Of a DNA stretch of 23,666 nt, positions 1 to 6,939 are shown piece after piece. Below the pieces are notes generated by a model that was not told where the DNA came from, did no database searches, and saw only the letters and a program-made list of their open reading frames with translations. The translations under genes and the position numbers were made by a program. This DNA comes from a virus. Location: positions 1 through 23,666 of the IMG/VR virus record IMGVR_UViG_3300019889_000231. One strand, 5' to 3'. Positions within the stretch are counted from its first letter, which is position 1, and every line of letters begins with the position of its first letter.

Positions 1-64
1 CCGTTCGCTCCCAGCTATTACAGCCGGCCAGTAAAACAAGAACCAACAGCAGAGATCGCTTCAT
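1..64 (-). CDS. Partial lipoprotein, N-terminus only
   Basis: Only the first 21 codons lie in the window; the gene runs off the left edge. The ATG at 62-64 follows a good ribosome binding site (GGAG, 7 nt upstream) and encodes MKRSLLLVLVLLAGCNSWERT. This is a classic lipoprotein signal: two basic residues, a Leu/Val-rich stretch and the lipobox LAGC, so the mature protein should start at Cys15 and be anchored in a membrane by lipidation. It starts 20 nt after the RusA gene and is probably in the same operon. Phage lipoproteins include Rz1-like spanins and superinfection-exclusion proteins; too little is visible to choose. Confidence 0.6.
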   Translation of the reverse strand, partial: MKRSLLLVLVLLAGCNSWERT

Positions 65-84
65 AAGGCAACTCCGGTAGTGCG

Positions 85-492
85 TTAACAGACAATAGAT
101 ACCTCCACGCGTTCCGGCACTCCATAGTGCTTTCTCGCGCTTACTTCGACCACTTGCGAATCATCCACATAGACAATTCCCGCCAGCGAGTCCAGGGTGC
201 TCCTCAAAAGTTTGTCAAGGTCCGGCTTTACTGTCATGTCGGCACGCTTCACGGACTTTGGCCTGCGAAAGTAAAACTCCAGCACCATGCTTACCGGCAC
301 ATCGAAGGCTGCAATCGGACGTTGCAGCCCCAGCCTGGACATCGCCTCCAGCGCCATCTGCGTCACATCATGGCGATAGGGCTTCATCTTGTCATTGGCG
401 CTGGTAATCATCGGCCGGCCTTTGTGCATGAACGCCTTAGTGGACCCCTGCGGCTCCGGACGCACATAGGCCACAAAATGAAACTGACTCAC
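85..492 (-). CDS. rusA: RusA-family Holliday junction resolvase
   Basis: A 135-residue endonuclease that should cut four-way DNA junctions made during phage recombination and replication. The RusA signature is clear: K89-P-D91-L-D93-K near the middle and a paired D110-D111 in YVDDSQV, matching the acidic metal-binding residues of the family; the hydrophobic VPVSMVLEFYFRRP strand before it is also typical. Length agrees with E. coli RusA (120 aa). I chose the GTG at 490-492, which overlaps the stop of the upstream HNH gene as GTGA and has GGAG 6 nt upstream; the frame stays open further upstream, but that part is HNH coding sequence in another frame. It is near the end of the leftward replication operon, a usual place for a resolvase. 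Confidence 0.9.
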   Translation of the reverse strand: MSQFHFVAYVRPEPQGSTKAFMHKGRPMITSANDKMKPYRHDVTQMALEAMSRLGLQRPIAAFDVPVSMVLEFYFRRPKSVKRADMTVKPDLDKLLRSTLDSLAGIVYVDDSQVVEVSARKHYGVPERVEVSIVC

Positions 493-1304
493 GCCAATCT
501 CCAAAACCTGAGAGCCGCCATCAGCCTGTCCAGAGGGATGATTCGCTTGGACTCGGCTATGAAACCCATAACATCGCCCTTTAACAGCGCCGGCTCCGTG
601 GAAGTCTTCTTGGAGTGGCATGAACGACACAGGCACGCTAAATTGATCTGGCTGTTTGGATCGGCCTCTCGATAGAACGTGGCTATTCGATAAGGAACAA
701 TGTGATCCACGCTGATCTTAGGCTCCGTTGCAGCCCCACAGCATACACAGGCATTGCCATCTGTAATCCTGGCCTCTGCTGAGGCGTGTTTCCATGTTGG
801 TCCGCGATCCTGCCTCCGGTTCCCGCGATACATGGGACTATTGACCCCAACCATATGCTTTCGCTGACACTCCTGGTTGCAATACATGCGACACGATCTC
901 TTTGTGTACTTGATAAAACTCCCCTCCTTACCGCACGAAAGACACGTAAACGGAGTCCTCTCCACTGCGGGGGAATCCGCTGCCGCACACCGCGTGGAAC
1001 AATATTTTTGGGCAAGACGTTGCACCTTGAAACTGCCTTGACATACCGGACATCTCCGCGTGCGCCGTTCCAGGCTTTTCTTTCTAAGGCATTCTGGGCT
1101 GCAATATTTGAGCGCGTTTCTGTTCGCGAATACCTTCCCACAGTAGCTGCATTTCCTGTTGCGGCTCTTGTCCCGGCTGGCGTACCAACACGTCGATGAG
1201 CAATAACGACCTGAGATTCTACTGATCTCACGCACAAAACGAGTGGCCTCTTTACCGCATGTGAGACAGGTAAATGAAACTGTTGGACTGGGAAGTCTAG
1301 GCAT
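489..1304 (-). CDS. HNH endonuclease with tandem zinc ribbons
   Basis: A 271-residue protein with two parts. Residues 10-150 carry about four repeated Cys-pair modules (patterns such as TCLTCG...YCSSTC, KCSYCG...YCSPEC, RCPVC...YCSTRC, TCLSCG...YCNQEC), each a likely treble-clef or zinc ribbon. Residues 155-240 form an HNH nuclease: the NSPMYRG lead-in, a CVCCG zinc knuckle, the catalytic VDHIVPYR and then NLACLCRSCHSKK. Standalone phage HNH proteins are usually much shorter; the repeated ribbons probably bind DNA. The ATG at 1302-1304 has AAGG 8 nt upstream; a GTG three codons earlier is too close to that site. It sits between an unknown gene and rusA and could be a homing, packaging-linked or recombination nuclease. 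Confidence 0.8.
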   Translation of the reverse strand: MPRLPSPTVSFTCLTCGKEATRFVREISRISGRYCSSTCWYASRDKSRNRKCSYCGKVFANRNALKYCSPECLRKKSLERRTRRCPVCQGSFKVQRLAQKYCSTRCAAADSPAVERTPFTCLSCGKEGSFIKYTKRSCRMYCNQECQRKHMVGVNSPMYRGNRRQDRGPTWKHASAEARITDGNACVCCGAATEPKISVDHIVPYRIATFYREADPNSQINLACLCRSCHSKKTSTEPALLKGDVMGFIAESKRIIPLDRLMAALRFWRLA

Positions 1305-1322
1305 TGGCCCCACCTTCTCAAA

Positions 1323-2045
1323 CTACGCGAGCGTATCGGCGTGCGTTTCAGCATGTTTCGTCCCTACGCTCAACGCGATCTCATACGCCCTGCGATTACT
1401 CATGCCTTCGTACTGCTCAAACTCGCATTCGGCCATCATGAAAAACGCCGAAAGTACCTCAATCTGCGCCTCGCGACCTTCGACGCCATAGAGCACCCCG
1501 GCCGCACTCAAGGCTTCGTCAATCATCTTGCGAGCGCCACGGGTGGGATTGAGTGCCATCCGTTCGTTGCGCTCCAGATGCTGCCCGGCAAACTCCTCTT
1601 CGATCATTTGCAGGAATCCGTCCGCACTCAAAGTCTTGGCCGCCTCGATCACCTTGGGATCTTGGCGAACCTGGGGAGAGAGTCTTTGCAGGGTCATCAC
1701 ATTGCACCGCGGCATCTCCTCTAACTCCGCTATCGGCACGTCGGTGATGTCCTTCAACGCCTTCATCGCGCAATACGCAGCAGAACGGGATACCAGAGTG
1801 GCATCCGCCAACCAGCTACTGAACGACTGAAAGAAGTTTCCCGTCTCCGGGTCCACCAGTTCCCGCCACAGCGACCGGTCACTCATCTCTACACATATGA
1901 GGCCAAGCTCGATGAAGGATCGCCTGTGCTGCCGTTCCAGATCGCGCACGCGTGCATCCAGTATCCTGGCCACCTCGGCATCCGGCATGGCCGTAAGGTC
2001 CACTTGTCCATTTAATGGACTATTCAACTTCCGTTGCGATGGCAT
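1323..2045 (-). CDS. Phage protein of unknown function, 240 aa
   Basis: I do not recognise a family with confidence. The start is well supported: AGGGAGGG lies about 7 nt before the ATG. The protein is mostly helical, with a charged region around residues 25-45 (DARVRDLERQHRRSF), then FQSFSSWLADATLVSRSAAYCAMKAL at about 75-100. That segment resembles the fold of phage proteins with a helix-turn-helix near SWLxxxxxxSRxxAYxxM, and loosely parallels the central part of the plus-strand protein at 6940-7605. The C-terminus is acidic. It lies inside the replication operon, overlaps the preceding 73-aa gene by 26 nt and is followed after 18 nt by the HNH gene. A DNA-binding or replication-accessory role is possible but only inferred. 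Confidence 0.6.
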   Translation of the reverse strand: MPSQRKLNSPLNGQVDLTAMPDAEVARILDARVRDLERQHRRSFIELGLICVEMSDRSLWRELVDPETGNFFQSFSSWLADATLVSRSAAYCAMKALKDITDVPIAELEEMPRCNVMTLQRLSPQVRQDPKVIEAAKTLSADGFLQMIEEEFAGQHLERNERMALNPTRGARKMIDEALSAAGVLYGVEGREAQIEVLSAFFMMAECEFEQYEGMSNRRAYEIALSVGTKHAETHADTLA

Positions 2046-2241
2046 CGATGTCCCTCCCTAGCTTGTAGTTGTCGGCCTGCTGTGCGCTGAATGGGTGCTC
2101 GACTGAACCCGTGTAGTGCGTCTCCCCGCCATCCCGGACTCCAAAGCATCCGGAACAATGGCCGAATGGCGAATTGGCCATATCGCTCCCGGTAGCCGGC
2201 TGGCGCGGCACCCACGGCTTCTCAACTCGCTTGCGCTTCAT
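2020..2241 (-). CDS. Small protein of unknown function, 73 aa
   Basis: A short gene with a strong ribosome binding site (AAGGAG 7 nt before the ATG), which is the main reason to accept it. It overlaps the end of the methyltransferase gene by 20 nt and the start of the next gene by 26 nt, typical of coupled phage genes. The N-terminus is basic (MKRKRVEKPW), and a Cys-His cluster (HCSGCF) lies near residue 28. The acidic C-terminus ends in ATEVE. No family is recognised. Confidence 0.6.
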   Translation of the reverse strand: MKRKRVEKPWVPRQPATGSDMANSPFGHCSGCFGVRDGGETHYTGSVEHPFSAQQADNYKLGRDIDAIATEVE

Positions 2242-3418
2242 CGAAAGACTCCTTCAGCCTTCGCGCTATCAACTCCGGAATTTGGGGCACGACAGAATTG
2301 CCGAGTGCTTTAAGCCGGTTGACGCGCTCTGGGACTCCGTGGGCAACTCTGGGAATATCCGGCTCCTGAATCCAGTGCCTCGCACCTACTCCACCACCGT
2401 CCAATTCGGCGGATAGCCCATCAACCATTCGACCCATAGGGGATTCAGCGATCCGCTGCCCTGTCTCGCCTGAGTCGCGTGATCCAGCCGGTCGTTGTGC
2501 CGGCTTCGCCCATTCTTCCGGGTCAACGCCGCTGGCGATGATCCCTTGTGCATCGTGGAGCATGGCGTCGGCCAAGTCCTCACGGCCGTCTGAAGATTCG
2601 GGCCGCCATCCCCATGTAGCCCTGCTCCCGTGTGACAATTCCCGTGCGGCGTAGGCCACTTGTAGTGACTGTTCGGATTGCCACGCACCGCTTGAATCAA
2701 GTCTCCCCGGCCGCCCCTGTCCGCATCCGCGCTGCGTATCGTCGGCCACATCCGCTCCCCCGTCACAGCCACCTCGCGCAGACTCAAGCCACGCTTCCCG
2801 TCCGGCATCCTCGCCCCACCAGCTACGTCGCTCGCCTGCGGGGTAGGCCACAATCCAGATACGGTCCCGCTTGTGCGGTGCGCCAACGTCGGCAGCGGAT
2901 ATAACCTGCCATTCCGCGTCATACCCGATTTCGGAAAGGTCTCCGAGTACTCGCCCCATTCCCCGTCCAAGCAGAGCTGAGACGTTTTCCAAGAGCGCGA
3001 AGTCGGGTCGTAGTTCGCCAATGATGCGACAGGCATGGAACCACAGTCCGCTGCGTTTTCCGTCGATTCCGGCGCGGAGTCCTGCGTTGCTGATGTCCTG
3101 ACACGGCCAGCCGGCGCAGATGCCGTTGACTCGGGCGAGGTTTCTTGCTCCAGCGAATCGCACGTCTGTGACTCGTCTATCTGCATCGGGAAAATGCCTC
3201 CGTAGGACTTGTCTGCAATACGCATTCTTTTCAACCTGCCAGACCGTCCGAAACCCAGCTCGTTCAAACCCGAGATCAAAACCGGCAATTCCGGCAAAGA
3301 GACTGCCAATCGTTGGCCTCGCGGGTTTGGCGTCAACGCAGAGCGTGCAACAACATGGCTCATTTAGGCAGCCTTGACATATTCCGCAAACCCCACAGTT
3401 ACCAGAGCGGGTCTTCAC
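2222..3418 (-). CDS. DNA (cytosine-5) methyltransferase
   Basis: A 398-residue enzyme that should move a methyl group from S-adenosylmethionine to carbon 5 of cytosine. Visible motifs in order: motif I IGSLFAGIAGFDLG (37-50), motif IV with the catalytic Cys in AGWPCQDIS (C106), motif VI LLENV (142-146), motif VIII APHKRDRIWIVA (180-191) and motif X RLKALGNSVVPQI (368-380). Residues 8-27 add an unusual Cys-rich stretch. The region between VIII and X, where target recognition should lie, has repeated VAY/VAD/LAD segments instead of a well-folded-looking domain. The start is GTG, overlapping the previous stop as GTGA. It probably protects phage DNA from host restriction. A second long frame covers the same DNA (see 2386-3363). 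Confidence 0.9.
   Translation of the reverse strand: MKTRSGNCGVCGICQGCLNEPCCCTLCVDAKPARPTIGSLFAGIAGFDLGFERAGFRTVWQVEKNAYCRQVLRRHFPDADRRVTDVRFAGARNLARVNGICAGWPCQDISNAGLRAGIDGKRSGLWFHACRIIGELRPDFALLENVSALLGRGMGRVLGDLSEIGYDAEWQVISAADVGAPHKRDRIWIVAYPAGERRSWWGEDAGREAWLESARGGCDGGADVADDTQRGCGQGRPGRLDSSGAWQSEQSLQVAYAARELSHGSRATWGWRPESSDGREDLADAMLHDAQGIIASGVDPEEWAKPAQRPAGSRDSGETGQRIAESPMGRMVDGLSAELDGGGVGARHWIQEPDIPRVAHGVPERVNRLKALGNSVVPQIPELIARRLKESFDEAQAS
2386..3363 (-). CDS. Overlapping reading frame inside the methyltransferase gene
   Basis: A 325-codon frame on the same strand, in another phase, wholly inside the methyltransferase gene. It begins with ATG, has AAGG 8 nt upstream, and has no stop for 978 nt. 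From about residue 83 its product looks like sequences often found in or beside phage cytosine methylases: DYNP-like YDPTSRSWKTSQ, then FPKSGMTRNG, four WPTP-type motifs (residues 172, 206, 236, 264), and LNPLWVEWLMGYPPNW at 306-321. Both frames therefore look family-like over the same bases. It may be a real overlapping gene, the product of programmed frameshifting, or a composition shadow that has become conserved. I recall the family from memory; the sequence alone cannot show expression. Confidence 0.45.
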   Translation of the reverse strand: MSHVVARSALTPNPRGQRLAVSLPELPVLISGLNELGFGRSGRLKRMRIADKSYGGIFPMQIDESQTCDSLEQETSPESTASAPAGRVRTSATQDSAPESTENAADCGSMPVASLANYDPTSRSWKTSQLCLDGEWGEYSETFPKSGMTRNGRLYPLPTLAHRTSGTVSGLWPTPQASDVAGGARMPDGKRGLSLREVAVTGERMWPTIRSADADRGGRGDLIQAVRGNPNSHYKWPTPHGNCHTGAGLHGDGGPNLQTAVRTWPTPCSTMHKGSSPAALTRKNGRSRHNDRLDHATQARQGSGSLNPLWVEWLMGYPPNWTVVE

Positions 3419-3663
3419 TGGATGACCACCCGCAGCGGTGACGTTTCCAGCATCTCGCGCATCACCTGCTTGCGCTGCTTACCCATGCGAACGTGCGCCA
3501 TGCGGCGCCGGTTCTCGTTGTCCAACTCCATAAACATGAGTGCGTGCTTAGGACAGTAAATTGAGTCTCCGGTAATTAGCTTGTGGCAGTACCGTGCTCG
3601 CCGCTTGTCGTTACCCTTGACCAGCTCCCACTCGCATCCGGCATTCAGTTGGCTCTTTTTCAT
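3415..3663 (-). CDS. Small Cys/His protein, probable zinc binder
   Basis: An 82-residue protein. I chose the ATG at 3661-3663, with GGAGG 4 nt upstream, over an upstream in-frame start that lacks such a site. Residues 9, 25 and 37 are Cys, with His at 26 and 40 (AGCEWE, RYCHKL, IYCPKHA), suggesting a single zinc site. The second half is basic and rich in Arg, Lys and Met. The end overlaps the methyltransferase GTG by 3 nt. It may bind nucleic acid; no family is recognised. Confidence 0.65.
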   Translation of the reverse strand: MKKSQLNAGCEWELVKGNDKRRARYCHKLITGDSIYCPKHALMFMELDNENRRRMAHVRMGKQRKQVMREMLETSPLRVVIQ

Positions 3664-3774
3664 CACGCCTCCGCCACACTCATAGAAATGGGTTGTACGT
3701 TTTCCAAAGTGCCCGGTCACAAAACTCCGCGCAGTTCACAAACAAATTTCTCGCCCAAACTAAAATGCGGATCG

Positions 3775-5454
3775 TCATTGCGCTTTCTCCTTGGGTGGCT
3801 TGTAGGGAATCAATGGGGGCACCTTGCGCGGTCCTACAGGGCATCCGCATGGCTCTAATCGCAGCGAGCCGTCACCATCTATCGGCTTCCAGTACACCGG
3901 GCGGTGCGGTTTGCCAGCCTTGGTCTCAAACTCCGTCTTGCGTACCTGCTCGTCGTCATCGTCCCCGGCTTCGGAGTTGATCCCGATCGACCACTCCGCC
4001 CAGCCATGAATCGCGGAGGCGCCGCGGATGCGATTAAACAACGGCCCATCGGTGTTCTTGTTCAGGTGGTGAATCAGCGCTACCTGGCATCCGGATTCAT
4101 GCTCGATACGGGTCAATCCGGAAAGCACCTTGGCAATCTGGGAGTTGTCGTTTTCATCTCCCAGATGCAGCCGGCGAAACACATCGAAGACCGCAAACTC
4201 GATGTGGAAGTCACGCAGGGTTTCGATCATCGCGTCCAGATGCGCTTCCTGGTCCAGATAAAACTCCGGACACTGCGCCACGCTGCTGTAGTACATCCAA
4301 CCGTTCACATCGGAGGTGCAGCCCTTGCCGGCCAGCAGCCGTTTGTAGCGGGGAATCGTAGTCTCCGGATGATCCTCGCGGGATACGTACATCGTCTTGA
4401 CCCGCCGCTCGATGTCGATCCCCAGCCAAGGCTCACCGGAAGCCAGCGATAGGAGTAGATCCAGCACCGCAAGACTCTTGCCGACTTTAGGATTGGCGAC
4501 AATCAATCCGTTGGCGCCAGAGTGAATTACTCCCGGAATGATCCAGGACGTATGGTCTTCGTAGTTGGCAGCAAACTCCGAAAACTCCACTGCAATGGCA
4601 GGCTTTTTGGGCAAGAGGAGATCCGATTTCAGCAGGTCTTTTGCGGTGCGAATGCGCTGTAAAAGCTCTTCCGGCTTGTGCGTCTCCAGGTAATCGTAGA
4701 CATCCGCCTTCTCCGGAAGGTCTTCGAAGTCAATGGACCGGATGGACGCGACCGGGTACTTGCTGACGCTGGCCAACACTTCATCGCGATGCCGGCGCCC
4801 TGATTCGTCGTTGTCCACCAGAACGACAACGTTCTTGCCGGCAAGGTAAGCGGAATAGGCGTCCTGCCAGCTTCCCGCACCATTCGGGGTGCAGGTTGCC
4901 ACCATGTACAGTTTGCCGCTGGCCTGCCATTGCGTGCGATTCAGTCGGTCGGCGGCCTTCTCTCCCTCGACAATCAGCACCGACTGCGCCGTGACCACGC
5001 TGGGCAGGTTGTACAGCACCTTCGGCCTCGTTCCTTTCCACTCCCAACCTCCCCCCGGAGCGGGCTGGCGGAATTGGAAGGTTTTGTGATCGTCCTTAAT
5101 GAGCCGGTATTTTTCGAATAGGAGCCTCCCTGACGCGTCGAAGTAGGAATATGAGGCTTGGATACCTTTCCTCAACAGCAACGCGCCCAGCGGGCAGCCA
5201 GTGGCCCTGGCGACGGTCTCTACCGCTTGCTCCCATCCGCAGTTCGCAATAAGCATCTCCAGTTTGATAATTCCACCGCCTTGTGCGCACTTGGAATGGC
5301 AGTACCAGAGGCCGGTGCGGAGATCGAAAGCGAAATTGGGGTTCTTGCCGCTGTGGATGGGGCAGGCGGTGCGGAACCTGTGGCCGGACGAGGACCGCTT
5401 TCCGCCGAGGGCGCGGGCGGCATAGGTTTCTATTTGTGCAGGAGTGAGTTCCAT
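3775..5454 (-). CDS. Phage primase-helicase (CHC2, TOPRIM, RecA-like ATPase)
   Basis: A 559-residue replication protein combining primer synthesis and DNA unwinding. Residues 31-63 form the primase zinc finger (C31, H34, C52, C56). A TOPRIM domain follows, with VLIVEGEKAAD (E164) and VVVLVDNDESG (D214, D216), the metal-binding residues. Residues 305-470 form a RecA-type ATPase: Walker A ANPKVGKS (320-327), Walker B FAVFD (420-424) and LIHHLNK (460-466), like the RepA/AAA_25 helicase group. The ATG at 5452-5454 shares one base with the initiator stop (TGATG) and has AGGA upstream; the 13 extra codons upstream are initiator sequence. It should act with the initiator directly before it in the operon. 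Confidence 0.9.
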   Translation of the reverse strand: MELTPAQIETYAARALGGKRSSSGHRFRTACPIHSGKNPNFAFDLRTGLWYCHSKCAQGGGIIKLEMLIANCGWEQAVETVARATGCPLGALLLRKGIQASYSYFDASGRLLFEKYRLIKDDHKTFQFRQPAPGGGWEWKGTRPKVLYNLPSVVTAQSVLIVEGEKAADRLNRTQWQASGKLYMVATCTPNGAGSWQDAYSAYLAGKNVVVLVDNDESGRRHRDEVLASVSKYPVASIRSIDFEDLPEKADVYDYLETHKPEELLQRIRTAKDLLKSDLLLPKKPAIAVEFSEFAANYEDHTSWIIPGVIHSGANGLIVANPKVGKSLAVLDLLLSLASGEPWLGIDIERRVKTMYVSREDHPETTIPRYKRLLAGKGCTSDVNGWMYYSSVAQCPEFYLDQEAHLDAMIETLRDFHIEFAVFDVFRRLHLGDENDNSQIAKVLSGLTRIEHESGCQVALIHHLNKNTDGPLFNRIRGASAIHGWAEWSIGINSEAGDDDDEQVRKTEFETKAGKPHRPVYWKPIDGDGSLRLEPCGCPVGPRKVPPLIPYKPPKEKAQ

Positions 5455-6215
5455 CAGTCCTGCTCGTCCATGTAGCTCTTTGCGTTGAACCACGTTGCCG
5501 GATGCGGGATGAAGTGCTGCTCTTTGGCCTGGAGCTTCTGTTTGACCTCTGGGCTGGCTGCGTACTCCTCCGTCTTCGCCAGCAGCACTTCGTAGGCTTC
5601 CTGGGCAGGAAGGGCTTCCGTGAAGTCGCCTTTGTAGATTCCCATCAGGGCGGCTCGGATGGCTTTGTGCGCTGTCCCTCTCGCCTTCTTCCGGGGGTAC
5701 GCCTGGTAGATCCCCTCCACCTGCTCATCCGAGAACGGGATTTCTCTTTTCTTGGTCGTGAGACCAAGAGAGAGATTCTCTCTCTTAGAATAAGAGGTAG
5801 GAATTACCCTTTGGGGAATTCCAATGGAATTACCCTTTAGGGAGTTCGCGATTTCCACCCTGGCGATCAAATTCTCCCAATTGAGGGAGATGTGCTTCAC
5901 GGTATTTGTGTCGCGTTTGAACACATCCGTGATGATCAAACCGCGCTTTTCCAACTCGGCGCAGCAGCGGTCAAACTGTTTCGGTGACATGCAGCACTCG
6001 TCCTGCCATTGCTCCCGGAAACGAGCAATCCAAAGGCGGCCGTCTCGCTCCACGTCATGCTTGGAATTGCCTGTTCGGTCGGGAAGGAAGTAGTAGACGA
6101 TCTGGCTGAGGAGTACGCCGGCTGCGATGTCGCCGGCTATGTCGATGTAGCAACGCTTCACGTCGATCACGTCGCGTGAAGAACGTTCCCAAGCAATAAA
6201 GTCATTGGTAAGCAC
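5454..6215 (-). CDS. Phage replication initiator, winged-helix plus C-terminal domain
   Basis: A 253-residue protein of the phage replisome-organiser type. Residues 15-45 (DVIDVKRCYIDIAGDIAAGVLLSQIVYY) match the start of many phage replication winged-helix proteins; residues 60-100 contain a recognition-helix pattern (MSPKQFDRCCAELEKRGLI). After a linker, residues 168-253 form the C-terminal domain with YPRKKARGTAHKAIRAAL and the HPATWFN motif common to phage initiators. It should bind the origin and recruit helicase. The likely start is GTG at 6213-6215, behind a GAGAGGA site 9 nt away. The linker DNA carries iteron-like repeats. It is the first gene of the leftward replication operon, directly before the primase-helicase. 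Confidence 0.8.
   Translation of the reverse strand: MLTNDFIAWERSSRDVIDVKRCYIDIAGDIAAGVLLSQIVYYFLPDRTGNSKHDVERDGRLWIARFREQWQDECCMSPKQFDRCCAELEKRGLIITDVFKRDTNTVKHISLNWENLIARVEIANSLKGNSIGIPQRVIPTSYSKRENLSLGLTTKKREIPFSDEQVEGIYQAYPRKKARGTAHKAIRAALMGIYKGDFTEALPAQEAYEVLLAKTEEYAASPEVKQKLQAKEQHFIPHPATWFNAKSYMDEQD
5749..5890. other. Candidate replication origin inside the initiator gene
   Basis: In the linker part of the initiator gene lie two 17-bp direct repeats that differ at one base: GGAATTACCCTTTGGGG (5800-5816) and GGAATTACCCTTTAGGG (5826-5842), 26 bp apart start to start. They are flanked by inverted repeats: CTTGGTC/GACCAAG with a 4-nt loop (5751-5768), a 9-bp AGAGAGAGA/TCTCTCTCT (5767-5785) and TCTCCC/GGGAGA (5873-5890). 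Lambda-type phages keep their origin, with iterons, inside the initiator gene between its two domains; the layout here is the same. Function is inferred. Confidence 0.45.
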
Positions 6216-6241
6216 GGAGGAAAGTCCTCTCCCATAGATTC

Positions 6242-6367
6242 CCCTGCGATGGCAGGGAGGTTGGGAGGGGGTGGCACTCAGAACGAGTGGGACTCCACCC
6301 CTTTAAACCTACGCGAGCGGCAGGTGTCCGGTGATCAAGCCGAACACCACCAAATTAACTCCGCTCG
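6242..6367. promoter_or_regulatory. Strongly folded leader before the replication operon
   Basis: The 157-nt gap between the regulator gene and the initiator gene holds four inverted repeats: CCCTGC/GCAGGG with a GATG loop (6242-6257); GGGGTGG-CACTC/GAGTG-CCACCCC with a 5-nt bulge (6268-6301); GGTGT-CGG/CCG-ACACC with one-base bulges (6323-6348); and an outer CGAGCGG/CCGCTCG that encloses the last (6314-6320 with 6361-6367). In the leftward mRNA this would be the initiator leader. There is no clear T-run, so a simple terminator is not obvious; attenuation or protein binding are alternatives. Confidence 0.5.
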
Positions 6368-6372
6368 ATTAT

Positions 6373-6705
6373 TTAGGCAAGTCGCTTGCTCTTTTTTCTG
6401 CTTTTCCTCGGAACCGGAAGCTGGCCGGTGGACGCTGGCGGCTTCTTGGGAGATGGCGGCCCTTTCGCGGGCCTGCCCAATCTCATTTGAGATAAATGCT
6501 CGATCTCCTCCGGGGTGGCGCCCAGCTTCTCCGCAATTCCCTGGGCGTGCTCGTCCAGATAGTACGTTACGGCATTATGTACCTGAACAGCGACAGGTAT
6601 GCCGGTTAACCTTTTGCATTCAAGTAGTTGGTCATTCAGCGGAACGCTGATGCGAACAAATTGTCGTCTTTGCACGGAAAATGGCGGCTCCTGGCGCGAT
6701 ACCAC
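6373..6705 (-). CDS. Ribbon-helix-helix DNA-binding regulator
   Basis: A protein of up to 110 residues. Residues 14-50 (QFVRISVPLNDQLLECKRLTGIPVAVQVHNAVTYYLDEH) fit a ribbon-helix-helix fold: a short beta strand with alternating polar residues, then two helices, as in CopG/Arc-type repressors. The C-terminal 40 residues are Pro/Lys-rich and basic (PSPKKPPAS...RKSRKKSKR), probably a non-specific DNA contact. The start is uncertain: GTG at 6703-6705, or GTG ten codons later with AGGAG 12 nt upstream. It is divergent from the gene at 6940 and upstream of the replication operon, so it probably controls one or both; a TTGACA box lies on its strand at 6768-6773. Confidence 0.65.
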   Translation of the reverse strand: MVSRQEPPFSVQRRQFVRISVPLNDQLLECKRLTGIPVAVQVHNAVTYYLDEHAQGIAEKLGATPEEIEHLSQMRLGRPAKGPPSPKKPPASTGQLPVPRKSRKKSKRLA

Positions 6706-6839
6706 ATTTGGGTTATTGTGTGTTCGTAATCAAACAGGCAACAAATGTGCGCCCCCGTGTGGTCACCTGTCAACGAGTAACTTACATCCGTACACATTGG
6801 TCACTTGCCAGCCGTCAGAACCGCCAGATTGTCTCCATA

Positions 6840-6885
6840 TTGTCCTGATAATCAGAATTTGATATACATTTGTCTACAAGTGTAG
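6840..6885 (+). promoter_or_regulatory. Sigma70-like promoter with palindromic operator
   Basis: TTGTCC at 6840-6845 and TATACA at 6863-6868 are separated by exactly 17 bp and point toward the gene at 6940. Just downstream, across the expected transcription start, lies the palindrome CTACA-AG-TGTAG (6874-6885). A copy of ACATTTGT at 6866-6873 is matched in inverted orientation by ACAAATGT at 6741-6748 on the other side of the divergent region. These are candidate operator sites for the neighbouring ribbon-helix-helix protein. Confidence 0.4.
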
Positions 6886-6939
6886 GCTTACTGTGTATTC
6901 ATCTTCATTCAAAGATTCAAAGGAGAAAGGCAACCCCTC

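Noticed and set aside
683-1354. 223-codon open frame on the minus strand
   Set aside because: It lies over the HNH gene in another frame, has no ribosome site or family pattern and is rich in shadow-type residues.
6217-6230. GGAGGAAAGTCC, which resembles the GAGGAAAGTCC signature of RNase P RNA
   Set aside because: It overlaps the start region of the initiator gene, and none of the other conserved RNase P parts follow on either strand.
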